Below, one piece after another: positions 1 to 10,680 of a stretch of 64,000 bases of DNA. The notes beneath the pieces are model-generated. The model saw nothing but the letters and a program-made list of their open reading frames with translations. It ran no database searches and had not been told where the DNA came from. Position 1 is the first letter of the stretch. Each line of letters opens with the position of its first letter. The stretch covers positions 2,604,001-2,668,000 of the forward strand of contig JAPYXD010000553.1 of the NCBI GenBank assembly GCA_030998225.1, in the 5' to 3' direction. Source of the stretch: Diplolepis rosae. Lineage: Eukaryota; Arthropoda; Insecta; Hymenoptera; Diplolepididae. Position numbers and translations under genes: made by a program.

Positions 1-472
1 TACAATACTGGATGTGAAAATTTACCGGAATACCCCTATGTTCGACTTTTACAAAACATTATGGTAGCGGTTATGAAACAAATTTTCTCCATGTATGTAT
101 ACTAAAATTTCAAATATTTCTAACAGTGTGCTAACTTTTGTCCTGTACTAATGAGTAAAGACATTTAAAACAAATTTATGTGAAAAAAGGAACGAAAACG
201 TTTATTTTTTATTTTAAAAAACAAGGATTTTAATAGCTAGAAGGTTCATTTGTTGTTGTTATAGTCATCAGTCCTAAGACTGGTTTAACAAATTTACAAG
301 CCACATTCACCATTTATTTTTTCATACTTTTCTAATAAAACCGATATCGCCATGTTAGCTATATTTTGGTGGTCATAACCGTATGGGTAATAATCTGTAC
401 AGAATAGAATGTAAATGGCTGTCGCAGCTATACCGGTATAGGTGCAGCAGCGATACTCTCATTAGAAACGCA
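1..472. other. AT-rich sequence, no gene seen
   Basis: AT-rich DNA up to the hAT MITE. Short open frames here lack any recognisable motif and end within the neighbouring element. I see no TIR pair or RNA gene. Confidence 0.6.
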
Positions 473-480
473 GCATCGCT

Positions 481-1100
481 TAGGGATGGTCGATCTCGAT
501 TCAATTCTACGGAGATCGATCTTTTTTACTCGATTAATCGATTAAAAATCGATCTTTTGTATTTCCAATTAATCGGTTGGATCTATATTTTTTTCGATCT
601 TTACGAACGATTCTCCTTTCTTTTTTTTCTTTTTCCTGTTTCTATGAACTGTTCTTTAGTATAAAAGTGAGATCAAGGGTCGACCACGAGAATATCCTTA
701 ATGTGATATACAAAGTATATTGATATTATGAACTTTATAGTAATACTTCATATTTATGTCAGAAACTTTATCATTTATAACACTCTAAGTCACTGAAAGA
801 AATGCTTGGGATTTATCAGCCATATGAATATAGCTGATTGTTTTTAAGCAATTCAACCAAATATATTTGACAGTTAATAAAAAATATTGCTGCAATAGTA
901 ATTCATATGTTTGGAATACACATACAGGCTGAACTAATACAAGCAAACCTTGGTTATCGGTAAATCTCCAATATAATATAGGTCAAGGAACCACAATTAT
1001 GTCTGTATCGTCGAATTTTTTTTTCAGTGGTTATATGCAAAGTACAAAGTATATTAATATTATGAATCGATTCTTTTTTTTTGAAGATCGCCCATCCCTA
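481..1100. mobile_element. hAT-type MITE, copy 1
   Basis: The 620-bp segment begins TAGGGATGGTCGATCT and ends with the inverted form of TAGGGATGGGCGATCT. It is flanked on both sides by the identical 8-bp word GCATCGCT (473-480 and 1101-1108). An 8-bp target duplication with TAGGG-type ends is the hallmark of the hAT superfamily. No transposase frame is present, so it is non-autonomous. The left part (about 483-785) recurs inverted at 29130-29405. A right interior block (790-1018) recurs inverted at 8184-8411, so the interior is modular. The word TACAAAGTATATT(A/G)ATATTATGAA occurs twice inside (near 709 and 1044). Confidence 0.88.
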
Positions 1101-1108
1101 GCATCGCT

Positions 1109-2010
1109 ACAACTGTAATATAATTTGGTTACGATCACGATGGGATGTATAGGTATTTCACATAAAGTGATGAAAAGGCTACGTGAACGATACGTCATCA
1201 TGCAATATATTTGAGAAAATTTCTTTAAAACCATTTTTCATTTGTTAATAGCGTAAAATCCAATCACCCACTCATTCATTATTTAAAAAATGCTCATTAA
1301 CATTTTCTTGTAAAAAATTCAAGTAATTAAGACACGTCTTCGAATCAATCATGCACGTTTTGGGGTTATGCATAAATTCATCTACACGTATAGCTCTAGT
1401 GGCGCTGCTAGTAGGCATTGAACTTAGATATAGATTGCTGACTCTGTGATATTGAACCGTATTGCGTGAATTTGATTTCAATAATTTTCTTCTATTTTGA
1501 GTAAAATAAGATAACTAACTTGTGTCTTCCTGTGCTTTTATTTCAGGTGAGTAACATTCAATTCGTCCATCCACTTATCCATTGGTAACATCATTATTCG
1601 CATGTGAGTATCCATAAAAAGACTTAATATGATCTACTATGTGGTAAACGATGTAGTCGTATAACAAAAATGATAATTTCCAACAACTATTAGTCGACAT
1701 TTATGAAATTACTGTTTTAAATAATTTTATGTGCCTCCGGCGCATAAACTCGTTTTACGCTACAGTTGAGAGTATCGTAATGTAGTGTATTACGCTACAG
1801 AGGAATGTAATGTAAAAATTGAACTAAATCTATATCTATAATCTATATCAAGTGTAATGGAAGAGAATCATGATGAATACTAGATTAGATTCGAGTGTAC
1901 ACATAAAAACTCGTATACGCACCGAAGTCACATAAAATAGAATACGTGCCAATGCACACAATTCGGCTAATAACGAGACTCGCTTTAAATGCTTGCAGGA
2001 CTGATCGCGC
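1109..2010. other. AT-rich intergenic stretch
   Basis: No gene recognised. A GTGCCTCCGGCGCATAAA word near 1731 and a related TATGCGCCTAAGCACATAAA word near 2117 bracket the 11-bp tandem repeat loosely, hinting at one degraded repeat unit. The alternating TACGCTACAG words at 1755-1800 add to that impression. Confidence 0.45.
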
Positions 2011-2076
2011 CTCGGCTTTGTCTCGGCTTCGTCTCGGCTTTGCCTCAGATACGCCTCGACTATGCCTTGGCTTCGA
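2011..2076 (+). repeat. 11-bp tandem minisatellite
   Basis: Six consecutive 11-bp units of the form CTCGGCTTYGT fill 2011-2076. The first three are nearly identical and the last three are diverged (CTCAGATACGC, CTCGACTATGC, CTTGGCTTCGA). The block is clearly more GC-rich than its surroundings. Open frames crossing it on both strands reflect the lack of stop codons in the unit and are unlikely to be genes. Confidence 0.85.
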
Positions 2077-2574
2077 TCTCCTGCGAGCATTGTTGCTCGT
2101 CGCGTAATAACCCTTATTATGCGCCTAAGCACATAAATAATAGTCAAATAATGATAAATTCTCTAATATATTTTTTAGAAGCTTTGAAAACAACCCTAAT
2201 GTATATAAAAATCTAAAAATTCGTCATTTGAAATAAAATCTTCACAAGGATGGCCATCAGCCGCGTCCTCTATGAAAATTAGCGGGAACTGAACAGAATT
2301 GTGCCTTACTGATTAGGTGATCACATGACTTTCCTGTTTCATCTCAGAATATTGATTCAATTATTTTAAGAGTTGGCCTGAACAACGGCGGATTGTCAAG
2401 TTTAAAACGAGAGTCAAATTGACCATGTCAACAATATTATAGGGGTCGGTCTGACCATCTAGAGGGTCAAACTAACCCTCTAAATTTTGACTCTACTTTC
2501 TGTGCTATTAAAGGGAGCATATTTCTGAATAATATTAACTTCTATATAAAAGAAGATATACCAAAAGAAATAAA
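2077..2574. other. Intergenic, no gene seen
   Basis: No coding signal. Around 2400-2500 the words GGTCAAACTRACC and GTCAAATTGACC recur, giving short imperfect inverted repeats just upstream of the mariner relic. They may be remains of its 5' flank. Confidence 0.4.
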
Positions 2575-3022
2575 GGCCGAGTTAGATGAAGTTCATGGCA
2601 CATCTGCTCCATCGTTTAAAACTTTGTACAATTGAGTGAATAAGTTTAAATGTGGTCGTACATATACTCATGATGAACCTCGTTCGGGTCGTCCAGTTGA
2701 GGCAGCGACGCCAGAAATTATCGAAAAATTTCACGATATGATTTGAAACGATCGACGAGTGAAACTACGAAAAATTTTGAAGTCATAGGGATATCACACG
2801 GCGCGGTAATTACAATTTTGCATGAGAAATTTTCTATGAAAAAACTGTCGGCAAGATAGATACCGCGTTTACTCACCGAGAATAAATGCAACCGTGTGAC
2901 CGATTCGATGGTTGGTTTAGCGTTTTTCCGTCGCAATCCTAGTGAATTTCTGCGTCGCTACATCACTGTTAATGAAACTTGGATCTATTTTTACACATCC
3001 GAAACAAAGGAACAGTCTAATA
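2575..3022 (+). pseudogene. Truncated mariner transposase relic
   Basis: Conceptual translation gives the N-terminal helix-turn-helix half of a mariner transposase. It contains a DEPRSGRPVEAATP linker, which is the conserved RSGRP motif between the two DNA-binding subdomains. It ends at the region of the first catalytic aspartate, which reads NETW rather than the family's DETW. At least seven in-frame stops interrupt it, several at TGA codons. The C-terminal half with the other two aspartates is absent, and sequence after about 3030 belongs to another repeat. Mariners act by cut-and-paste at TA sites; this copy cannot encode an enzyme. The subfamily is uncertain. Confidence 0.88.
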
Positions 3023-3039
3023 TTAAGTCTAATATATTA

Positions 3040-3622
3040 TAATAATTTCAAGCTGCAAAGTTAATATTTTAGTCTGGATAAATGGAATATATCTTCTACG
3101 AACTGTTATAAAACCTACAAAAATTTAAATTTCACTATATTAAAGTTTTCTAAAGCTTGCAAAACAAATGAAATAAAGAGGGGGTTGGGTGCTCAGAAAA
3201 GGGGAAATATTTCAGTGGAAATATGGACACAGATATTACTTTTATAATACCTTATTCATGTTCAGATACGTTTTACTTTTGAACATTCTCATATTTCGAC
3301 TACAGTAGGGCTTAGAAATTCAACTCAATAAAAGTGGATTTTACAACTAACTACAACATTTTACAACTAACTACTAAATACTACACTGAGAAAAAAATAC
3401 TATTGAATCAATAGCATTTCTTTCCAAAAGCATGTATATCAAAGATTCAAATCAATATGCTATAGAATTACTAACATATTTATTGGTTATTGTAGTATAT
3501 TTTTATTGAATTCATAGTATAAATGCTTTTGGAAAGAAATGCTTTTGATTCAATAGCATTTTTTTCTCAGTGTAAATTTTCATTCATTTGTATTATTTAC
3601 TCTAACGAAAAGTGTCTCAGTG
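3040..3622 (+). mobile_element. TA-flanked MITE remnant (family of 50012-50489)
   Basis: Words at 3052-3140, such as TTAATATTTTAGTCTGGATA and TGTTATAAAACCTAC, match 50140-50200. The end, TAACGAAAAGTGTCTCAGTG at 3603-3622 followed by TA, matches the right end of the intact copy at 50012-50489. The left end is missing and abuts the mariner relic. A second MITE (3384-3572) is inserted inside it. Confidence 0.75.
3384..3572. mobile_element. CACTGAG MITE, copy 1
   Basis: A 189-bp element begins CACTGAGAAAAAAATACTAT and ends with the matching inverted word, with TA on both sides. About 55 bp of each end pair with each other, including CAATAGCATTT and CCAAAAGCAT. The TA flank and short length fit a Tc1/mariner-type MITE. 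Copies lie at 52976-53161 and 63801-63973. It is nested in an older MITE, so it inserted later. Confidence 0.88.
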
Positions 3623-3624
3623 TA

Positions 3625-5475
3625 TGCGTAAAAATTTGAAACGATGTTTCAATCTCCGTGGGAAGTAGCTATAGGGCTGTAATTGTCGATAACACTTCAG
3701 TTTTATATTTTAGAATGAAAAAATTGCAGAATTTTTACTAAAACGAAGTTCACAGACGTTCTTCATATTATCTTCTGATACATTCACCAAATTTTCAGCA
3801 AGATATGTTATAACCTAAAAAAGTTATCTAACATGGTTGAAATAACATATAATTTTTGTCACGTGGCCTGCTTGACCCATGGCCTTGAAAAAGTTTTAAG
3901 AAAATCGTTAATTTAACTGGTTACATGAAGTGCCCTCTCTAAATAGCTCAAACTGCCCATGTACCATGAAATGTGAAATACTTGTCTTGATGCCTCAAAA
4001 TTACTGTCGGCTCGCGTTGCATATTTTTGTAAATGCACATACACTATGCATACAGGAATCTATATCTGTAAAATCGAGCGCATGCATCACGTAGCTCGAT
4101 GACGAAACACAACCACAGCGACATGGTTTATGAGTATATGTAGGTGGCTAACCTTGACAACCACTCGTAGAGGAAAGCTATCTGCGATGCACGCAGCCAA
4201 GAAAACAACCGGCCGCAGTATTATACGCTAGACTTGCACTCGACATATGCATGTAGGTATGTGTGCACGTGTGGTTATTCGATAATCGTGTGGGCGCTCC
4301 ATGGAAACACAACTCGCCTGCGCGATGAACGCTTATCTGGAATATGGCCTTAAAGTCACCTGAAGTACATCAAAATGCAGAAAACTTGAACGGAAGTTTT
4401 CATTCAGATCATCGTTATAATAAGTTATTGAGTAAATCATAAATTTTATTTTCTTTAATCATAACTTGTTACAATTTATATATGTTTTAGCTCACTAAAA
4501 TTAAAGTTAAAATATAGAGCAAACTTCAGCATTTTGTGTCTTCATTTTTTTGCAACGTACGTTTGGAAAATGCGTTTTACGACTTTCTCAACGCCTAAGG
4601 GTTTCCAAATGGGTTTCCCATTTTGAAAAAAGGGAATCAATTATTAAATAGATAATTGAGAAAATATTAGGATATTTTTAATGTGTCATGAGAATTACAT
4701 ATTTTTATCTTATTCAGATGTTTCAACAATGGAAAATTTAGTCAGTGGAAGAAATATTGTGTTGGATGTTTTTTCTGGGCTTGAATTGTAGTTTCCAAAT
4801 GAGGGGGCTAGTAGCCGGGCCCCAGCTGGTGTGCCAATTGTACAGTTGCGTAGAAAATATATCGATATCTGCTTTCACTGTATATTGTTTTTAGTCAGTA
4901 TCTTATAAAATTAAATCAATATGGGTGAAAAACAATGTTCGAATTATTATTTTTTAATTAGCTGACTTTTAATTTTTTTACTTTTTTTTTAAATCGGTAT
5001 ATTTACAACAATCTGTATTATGAATTTACTTGTAGATGAAAAAAAATTTTAAATTACAAAATATTTCATCCAAATCTCATAAAAAATATTTTATTTTATA
5101 AAAGATGAATTTAAAAAATTGGGAATGAAAACATTTGATATTCACTAACTCTTAAAAATTTATGAAACCAAAAATTACCTAAGTCATGGATCACACATAT
5201 TTTCAAGGCAATCCTGAGTGAGCGATAGAGCTTACCTAAGATTAGCAGTTAGAAAATGAGAGATTAATAAAACAATCTAAGATGATGGAGTTTTCTAAAA
5301 AATTTTAAAGATTAGCCATCATTCCTTAAAATCTGATAATTTTTAAAGAGTAAACATAGAAAAAACTAATTAGAACTTTGACCTACAATCATTGTTATTA
5401 ATAAAGACATTTTGTATATTTCTAATTCTTTTCCCAGTGAAACGAATATTTTTCGTTCAGAATATTTGTTAAATG
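3625..5475. other. Intergenic, GC-richer island at 4060-4350
   Basis: No gene recognised. CTTGACCCATGGCCTTGA near 3873-3890 is a diverged end of the TTAA-flanked GGCCATGGATCAACC family. The segment 4060-4350 is visibly richer in G and C than the rest, with several ATGCAT and CACGTG-like words. It could be a host regulatory or exon remnant, but I see no frame or splice pattern that decides this. Confidence 0.4.
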
Positions 5476-6330
5476 CACTCTAAAAACAGACTGTTGACTG
5501 TCAAATGGTTCCTTTCACTGTTAAAGGATTTTCTATTTAAAATTTGCATGTTTCAAATGCTGTCCTTTTACTCTCGAAGTATTTCCTTTGGTTTGGAAAT
5601 GAAATCCTTTGTCGTACAAAGGAAATATAATTTCGAGGATAAAATTTAAAAAATCGTATGATATATCCTTATAAGAAATGTACACAAGCCCAAATTTGAG
5701 AAATGCGAATATTAAATCGATCATTTTCAATACTATAATAACGACGTGTCCATAATATTGATTGAAATTCAAGCACGCTTTACAAAATCATTTTGAAAAA
5801 AGACGACTGATAACTCTTCGATGGTTAAAAGCATTAAAAATTAATAAAATTATAATACTTCGATTGTCAGAAGCAATGAAAAATGAGGTTATGAGGATAA
5901 AAAATGTTTATTTTGGTATATGTTCATTCCAAAATTTTTATGTCGCAGTCTGGGATTCCTAATATTTTAAAGAAATCTATTTTCTTGAAGCATCCACGTT
6001 ACTTAATCGCGGTGTTAAAAGAATACATCGCGCAACACAAAAATTACTCGCGCATATTGCACTGTTAAGCACTAAACGATGTACGCTCACTGATGCAAAG
6101 ACGCACTTCGTCTTCTCGCCTACAAATGCAATCCTTCAATAGTTAAAGGACTTATTTTCAGAGTCAAAAGAAATCCTTCGTCGCTAAAACAATTTTCTTT
6201 TTTAATTTTGCAGATGCGTTTTTTAACAGTAAAACGATTCAGTTGTTAGATAAAACAAATCTGCTTAATTTCAATGGATGCATTCTGAAAGGAACTTAAT
6301 TTCACTATCAATAGACTTTTTTTTAGTGTG
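5476..6330. mobile_element. TIR element, about 855 bp, family unknown
   Basis: The left end CACTCTAAAAACAGACTGTT pairs with the right end, which reads CACACTAAAAAAAAGTCTAT on the other strand. About 45 bp of each arm match imperfectly and share GTTCCTTTCA. Secondary AAAGGA words follow inside each arm. The interior around 6000-6120 is GC-richer and contains repeated CGCG words. No transposase motif is visible in any frame, so it looks non-autonomous. I find no convincing target duplication. Confidence 0.65.
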
Positions 6331-6424
6331 TATCAGCTCAAGCAGTTTCAGAAGTGGTAATTAATTAAGTTTACCAAAGGCTTCCTAGCCACAGTCGAAC
6401 CTGCTTACACATAAATTTCTTTTT

Positions 6425-7640
6425 GAATTTAAGTCAAACGGGAAATTCAATTTACTTAAGGCTCTATCAGCCTGAAGGAACACATTCTCATCATGACGCT
6501 CGCGCTTCGCGCTCGATTTTCTGTATACATTTCAGTAACTTTTTAATAAATTACATGATTAAAATCATTTATTTTCTTCCAAATCGCTCAAAAAGGAAAA
6601 ACAATCGTAGACTTTATTTAAGGAAACGATTTTGCAGAACAACGCTTATTTCGTATCTCACATATTTAGGCTAAAAAGTTGAATTTTTCAATAGTGTTTC
6701 TTATAATCAAATCATAAAATATACATTCTGTCGAGAAGTGTCTTGATGAGAATTTGTAGACCTCATTTAGGCAAATATTTTTCCATCTTAACGTTTTAGT
6801 GTTTAAAAAGTGGTTTTTACGAAAGTGTCTGTCTGTCTGTAGTAGGTCGTATACTCGATAACTCTCGATAGAATTATCAGATTAAATTGAGTTTGGGCAC
6901 ACTTTATCGGAGCCGAAAAAGTAAGGACAAGTTCGTTAACCAGCCATATCCAACCAAAATTAAGGAAACTAGACCATTTTTTGTGTTTTTGAAAAAATAA
7001 AAAATTCTAATACTGGTAAACCAAAATTAGAAATGTTACAGCATGTTAAAACTTGAAAAAATTTAATATCAAAATTCCATTTTCCAGTTAAATTATACGA
7101 AATATGAAAAAAAGTTATCATACAAAATTATTTTCTACATCAAGATCTACAAATTTTAATTGCATCATTTTTTCATAAAATGTATATTTTTCTTTTTAAT
7201 TTAAAAAAATACTATTGAAAATGCAAAATTCAATTTTTTTTAACAATAATATGTGAAATACGAAAAAACGTAAGAATGCAAAGTTGTTTGTTTTAAAAAG
7301 ATCTACAATTTTTGTATCACACAGTTTCTGATAAAACATATATATTTTTCGTTTCAATTCAAAAAATACAATTAAAATTCAAAAATTCAATTTTTTAGAC
7401 AAAATATGCGAGATACAAAAAAAACGTTTAGATGGAAAATTATTATTATTTTATGTTTTGATTATAAAAAAACACTATTGAAAAATTCCACTTTTTAGCC
7501 TGAATATGTGATGTTAATTAAAAAGTTACTGAAATGTATACAGAAAATCGAGCGCGAAGCGCGAGTGCCTTGACGAGAATGTGTTCCTTAAGGCCGATAG
7601 AGCTTAAAGTGAATTGAATTTCCTGTTTCGCTTAAACTAG
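6425..7640. repeat. TTAAGGCTCTATCGGCC repeat, copy 1 (inverted arms)
   Basis: The left arm starts near 6425 and carries TTAAGGCTCTATCAGCCTGA at 6456. The right arm ends near 7640 and carries the inverse around 7590-7607. The arms pair over more than 100 bp, including GCTCGCGCTTCGCGCTCGAT. The interior holds degenerate subrepeats of roughly 145 bp with AATATATRTTTTATC and TGTAGATCT words. A block at 6810-6995 is the inverse of 43800-43990, so this copy has an inverted or rearranged middle. It carries no coding frame. Confidence 0.75.
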
Positions 7641-8183
7641 AAAACAAATTTAGTGACTTTGAGAAAATGTGTAACTCACATCACCTGTAATATTATAAAA
7701 TTGATTTCAGCTTCAGTATCAAATTATAATAAATAAACTTAAATGTATGCGAAGAGCATAAGACCGAGCGCTAAGCAAATATTTAATTTGTAAATTTGAG
7801 CCTCCTTCATTGCCAATTATTGGAAATTATTACACTGCCAAAAAATTCATGATGATCAATAAAATATGCTATTGAATCAATTGCTTTCGATTAAAAGATG
7901 ATTTTTTATGATTCACATGAATATTCAATGCAACAATACTGATGTGAAAAATGAAAGTCTGACGACGCTATATCATTGTAAAAAATTATCCAGTTGAAGC
8001 ACAATTTCATACACCCACATCAATGCTACAAAAGAAAGAACATGTTCCTTATTTTACGGTATCCGCTTAGAATTTCGAAAATTGTCATTTTTAGAGTCAT
8101 TTAGACTTGTGAAAACTAATTACTGAATAAATAAGAATTTTTTATTTGTTTTTTCTAATAGTGCTTAGGAACATTGAAACAAA
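7641..8183. other. AT-rich intergenic stretch
   Basis: No gene. The segment 7690-7740 is the inverse of sequence just left of the third TTAAGG-family copy (43030-43085), so the repeat unit once extended this far. ACACTGCCAAAAAATTC at 7832 resembles a degraded CACTG-type MITE end without a partner. Confidence 0.5.
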
Positions 8184-8411
8184 AATTCGACGATACAGAC
8201 ATAATTGTGGTTTCTTGACCTATATTATATTGGAGATTTACCGAAAACCAAGGTTTGCTTGTATCAGTTCAGCCTGTATGTGTATTCCAACAATATGAAT
8301 TACTATTGCAGAAATATTTTTGGTTAAATGTCAAATATATTTTGTTGAATTACTTTAAAACATTCAGCTATATTTATATGGCTGATAAATCCCAAGCACT
8401 TCTTTCAGTGA
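8184..8411 (-). repeat. Stand-alone copy of hAT MITE interior block
   Basis: About 228 bp are the inverse of 790-1018, the right interior of the hAT MITE at 481-1100. Shared words include CGACGATACAGACATAAT, AACCAAGGTTTGCTTGTA and ATATGGCTGATAAATCCCAA. No TAGGGATGG ends accompany it here. It is therefore either a separate element that was captured by the MITE or a fragment that lost its ends. Confidence 0.8.
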
Positions 8412-9036
8412 AGCTCCTCAAGTTATTCCAATTATAATTTTTGATCAGATCAATATTAACAAAACAAGAGAATTTTAAAAATTGGAAAAATCCATAATAA
8501 TTGATTCTATTTGGAAAAAATGAACAATAATCAATTTTTCCGAGAAATTGAAAAAATACTTAAACCATTTACGTAAAAAAAAAATATCAACCAAACTCAT
8601 TTTTATGCATTTGTGTATAGTCCAAGTGACATTTTATCTCGAATAACGAACGCACTCTGACGTTTCGTTTCCACGATACAGTCACTTTTGTGTGAAAATT
8701 GTTGTGAAAACACGTGGAAAAAATTTGCGAAAAAAAAAAAATTAGTTGCAAAAATTTTTTGACTTCTAGTAGTCCGATTTCTGAAAGGAATTTTGCTTTG
8801 GATAGGTAAGCTTTTCCTCTTTCTATTGATATTTTATTTATTTCAATTCCTAAAAAAATTCATTGCGTTTGAAATGAATTTGTCTATGGTGCCTTTTCAC
8901 CTTTCTTACCTGCACGGTTACCTAAAACAAGCAAATGAGCATATGTTGAATTTTATGAGTTTCTATGACCATAAAATGCATGTAAAAAAATTCCCAACGT
9001 CTTAAACTTATTTTTACAGATTTGCGGCCTAGAGGG
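8412..9036. other. AT-rich intergenic stretch
   Basis: No gene motif and no paired TIRs seen. A 70-codon open frame at 8793-9005 has low-complexity hydrophobic composition and no recognisable domain, so I do not call it. Confidence 0.5.
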
Positions 9037-9840
9037 TTAAGGTACTATCGGCCTTTAAGGAACACATTCTTATCATAGGACTCGCGCTTCGCATTCGACT
9101 TTTTGTATACATTTCTGTAACTTTCTAATAAATTATATAATTAAAATAATTAATTTTTTTCCAAATATTTCAGAAAGGAAAACAATTTTAGACTTCATTT
9201 GAGCAAACGATTTTGCATTTCACCGCTTTTTCGTATCTCACATATTATGGTTAAAAAATGGACTTTTTGATGTTCAATAGTGTTTTTTAAAACCGAAAGA
9301 TGAAATATACATCTTGTCGAAGAATTTCCTAATAATAATTTGTAGACCTTATTCAGGCAAATAATTTCCCATCAATATTTTTTTCGTATCACATATTTTG
9401 TTTAAAAAATGGAATTTTGATATTGACTTTTTTCAAGTCTTAAAAAGTCGTAACTTTTCTAATTTTGGTTGAATCGAAAAATTTTACGAGGATAACAGAT
9501 AAAAATTTATGAGCATTAACAGAAACCAATATTGCATTTCCTTATTTTTTTAAAAACACACAAAATGTTCTTATTTTCACAATTTTGGGCCGATGTGGCT
9601 GGTTAACGAACTTACTTATTCTTACTTTTTGGGCTTCGATAAAGTATACCGAAGTTTAATTCAATCCGATAATTTTATCGAGAATAAATTATTGCGCACA
9701 TAACATACTGCAGACAGCTACTTTCGTAAAAACTGTTTTTCTTTACTCAGGGGGTTTCAAAACGTATAAATTTGATGAAAATTTCGAAAGTCATTTTTCA
9801 CGTAAAACCAATACCTTCTCATTCGTGGTGATAATGTAAA
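9037..9840 (+). repeat. TTAAGGCTCTATCGGCC repeat, copy 2
   Basis: It starts TTAAGGTACTATCGGCCTTT and continues with GGAACACATTCTTATCAT and CTCGCGCTTCGCATTCG, parallel to the starts at 6456 and 43089. Its end, with TCGTAAAAACTGTTTT and AATTTCGAAAGTCATTTTTC, aligns with 43970-44060. Internal subrepeats resemble those of the other copies. Orientation and order agree with copy 3. Confidence 0.75.
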
Positions 9841-10539
9841 AATAATTTGATGTTTAATGGCATCTTTTAAATTTAAACGAAAAAAATACATCTTATTAAG
9901 AAAAAAAAAATTTCTAAAAGTGTTTGGACCAGACAAACGTTTTTCACTGCTTTTTAATTTTATTTATTTTATTAATGTGGAAGTGCGAAAAAAAGTATCG
10001 ATAAGGTAGGGATCGGATAAGTAAAATGTGGCCTTAACGTCATTTTCATGACAAGACGGAATTTTCTATAAATTTAAAAAATATACTTTGTGATAAAAGG
10101 AACTCTTTGACTTCGCTGAATAAGGAGCATTCGAACGGCAATCGAAAAGTCCTGGGCTCGTTACCCGACGGAGTCAAAGCGTTATTTTTTTCACAGAGAA
10201 TATTTTTCAAGAGTAATAAACTGGTTATTAAAAACTTATTTATAAAATGAACATTTTTCTCTCAGTGTCATACCTATTTTTGAATCTTCTCTGTGCAGAA
10301 ATTAATTATGATCTCATATTACCTGCGTCTATAAATTTTTATTTGGTTTGAAGTTATGTCAGTGGGTCGACCGTCCATACCACACGAAATAAACGATACA
10401 TAATGGCCTTAAATGGCCAATTAACGGCCAGTACTTAAGACACGGTTTACAATCAGCGTATATACGCTGATTATAATCAGTGGCATAAATAATTAATAAA
10501 TAAAATATATTTCAAAATTTTTTTTTTAATTACAAAAAT
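9841..10539. other. AT-rich intergenic with tRNA-like fold
   Basis: Apart from the tRNA-like fold at 10105-10179 nothing is recognised. TATATACGCTGATTATAATCAG at 10459-10480 forms a short inverted repeat. Confidence 0.5.
10105..10179 (+). other. tRNA-like fold in hairpin arms, degenerate copy
   Basis: CTTTGAC (10105-10111) pairs perfectly with GTCAAAG (10173-10179) as a 7-bp acceptor-like stem. TTCGA/TCGAA encloses a 7-base loop ACGGCAA in the anticodon-stem position. CTGGGCTCGTTACCCGA stands in the T-arm position. Outer arms (CTTTGTGATAAAAGGAAC on the left, GTTATTTTTTTCACAGAGA on the right) pair with each other and resemble those around 16374-16446. The loop lacks U33, so this is not a working tRNA. 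It is a tRNA-derived repeat or relic. Confidence 0.45.
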
Positions 10540-10680
10540 CTGAGAGTTGACAGACCTTTCGTAGTGGCTTTTATTTGAACTCACAAAATTTTGACTTGAT
10601 ATCTTATTTTCCATGGACAAAGGTTTACAGAAAAAAAATTACCATGTCGATCATATGGTTCGGTTGATCCATGGCCTTAA
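10540..10680 (+). mobile_element. Half copy of TTAA foldback family
   Basis: TGAGAGTTGACAGACCTTTC through GGTTGATCCATGGCC followed by TTAA matches the right arm of the palindromic element at 50895-51229. The left arm is absent. The TTAA border is retained at 10677-10680. Confidence 0.75.

Noticed and set aside
1848..2147. Overlapping open frames on both strands
   Set aside because: They result from the stop-poor 11-bp tandem repeat at 2011-2076.
7832..7980. ACACTGCC word as a MITE end
   Set aside because: No inverted partner and no copy of the interior elsewhere in the window.
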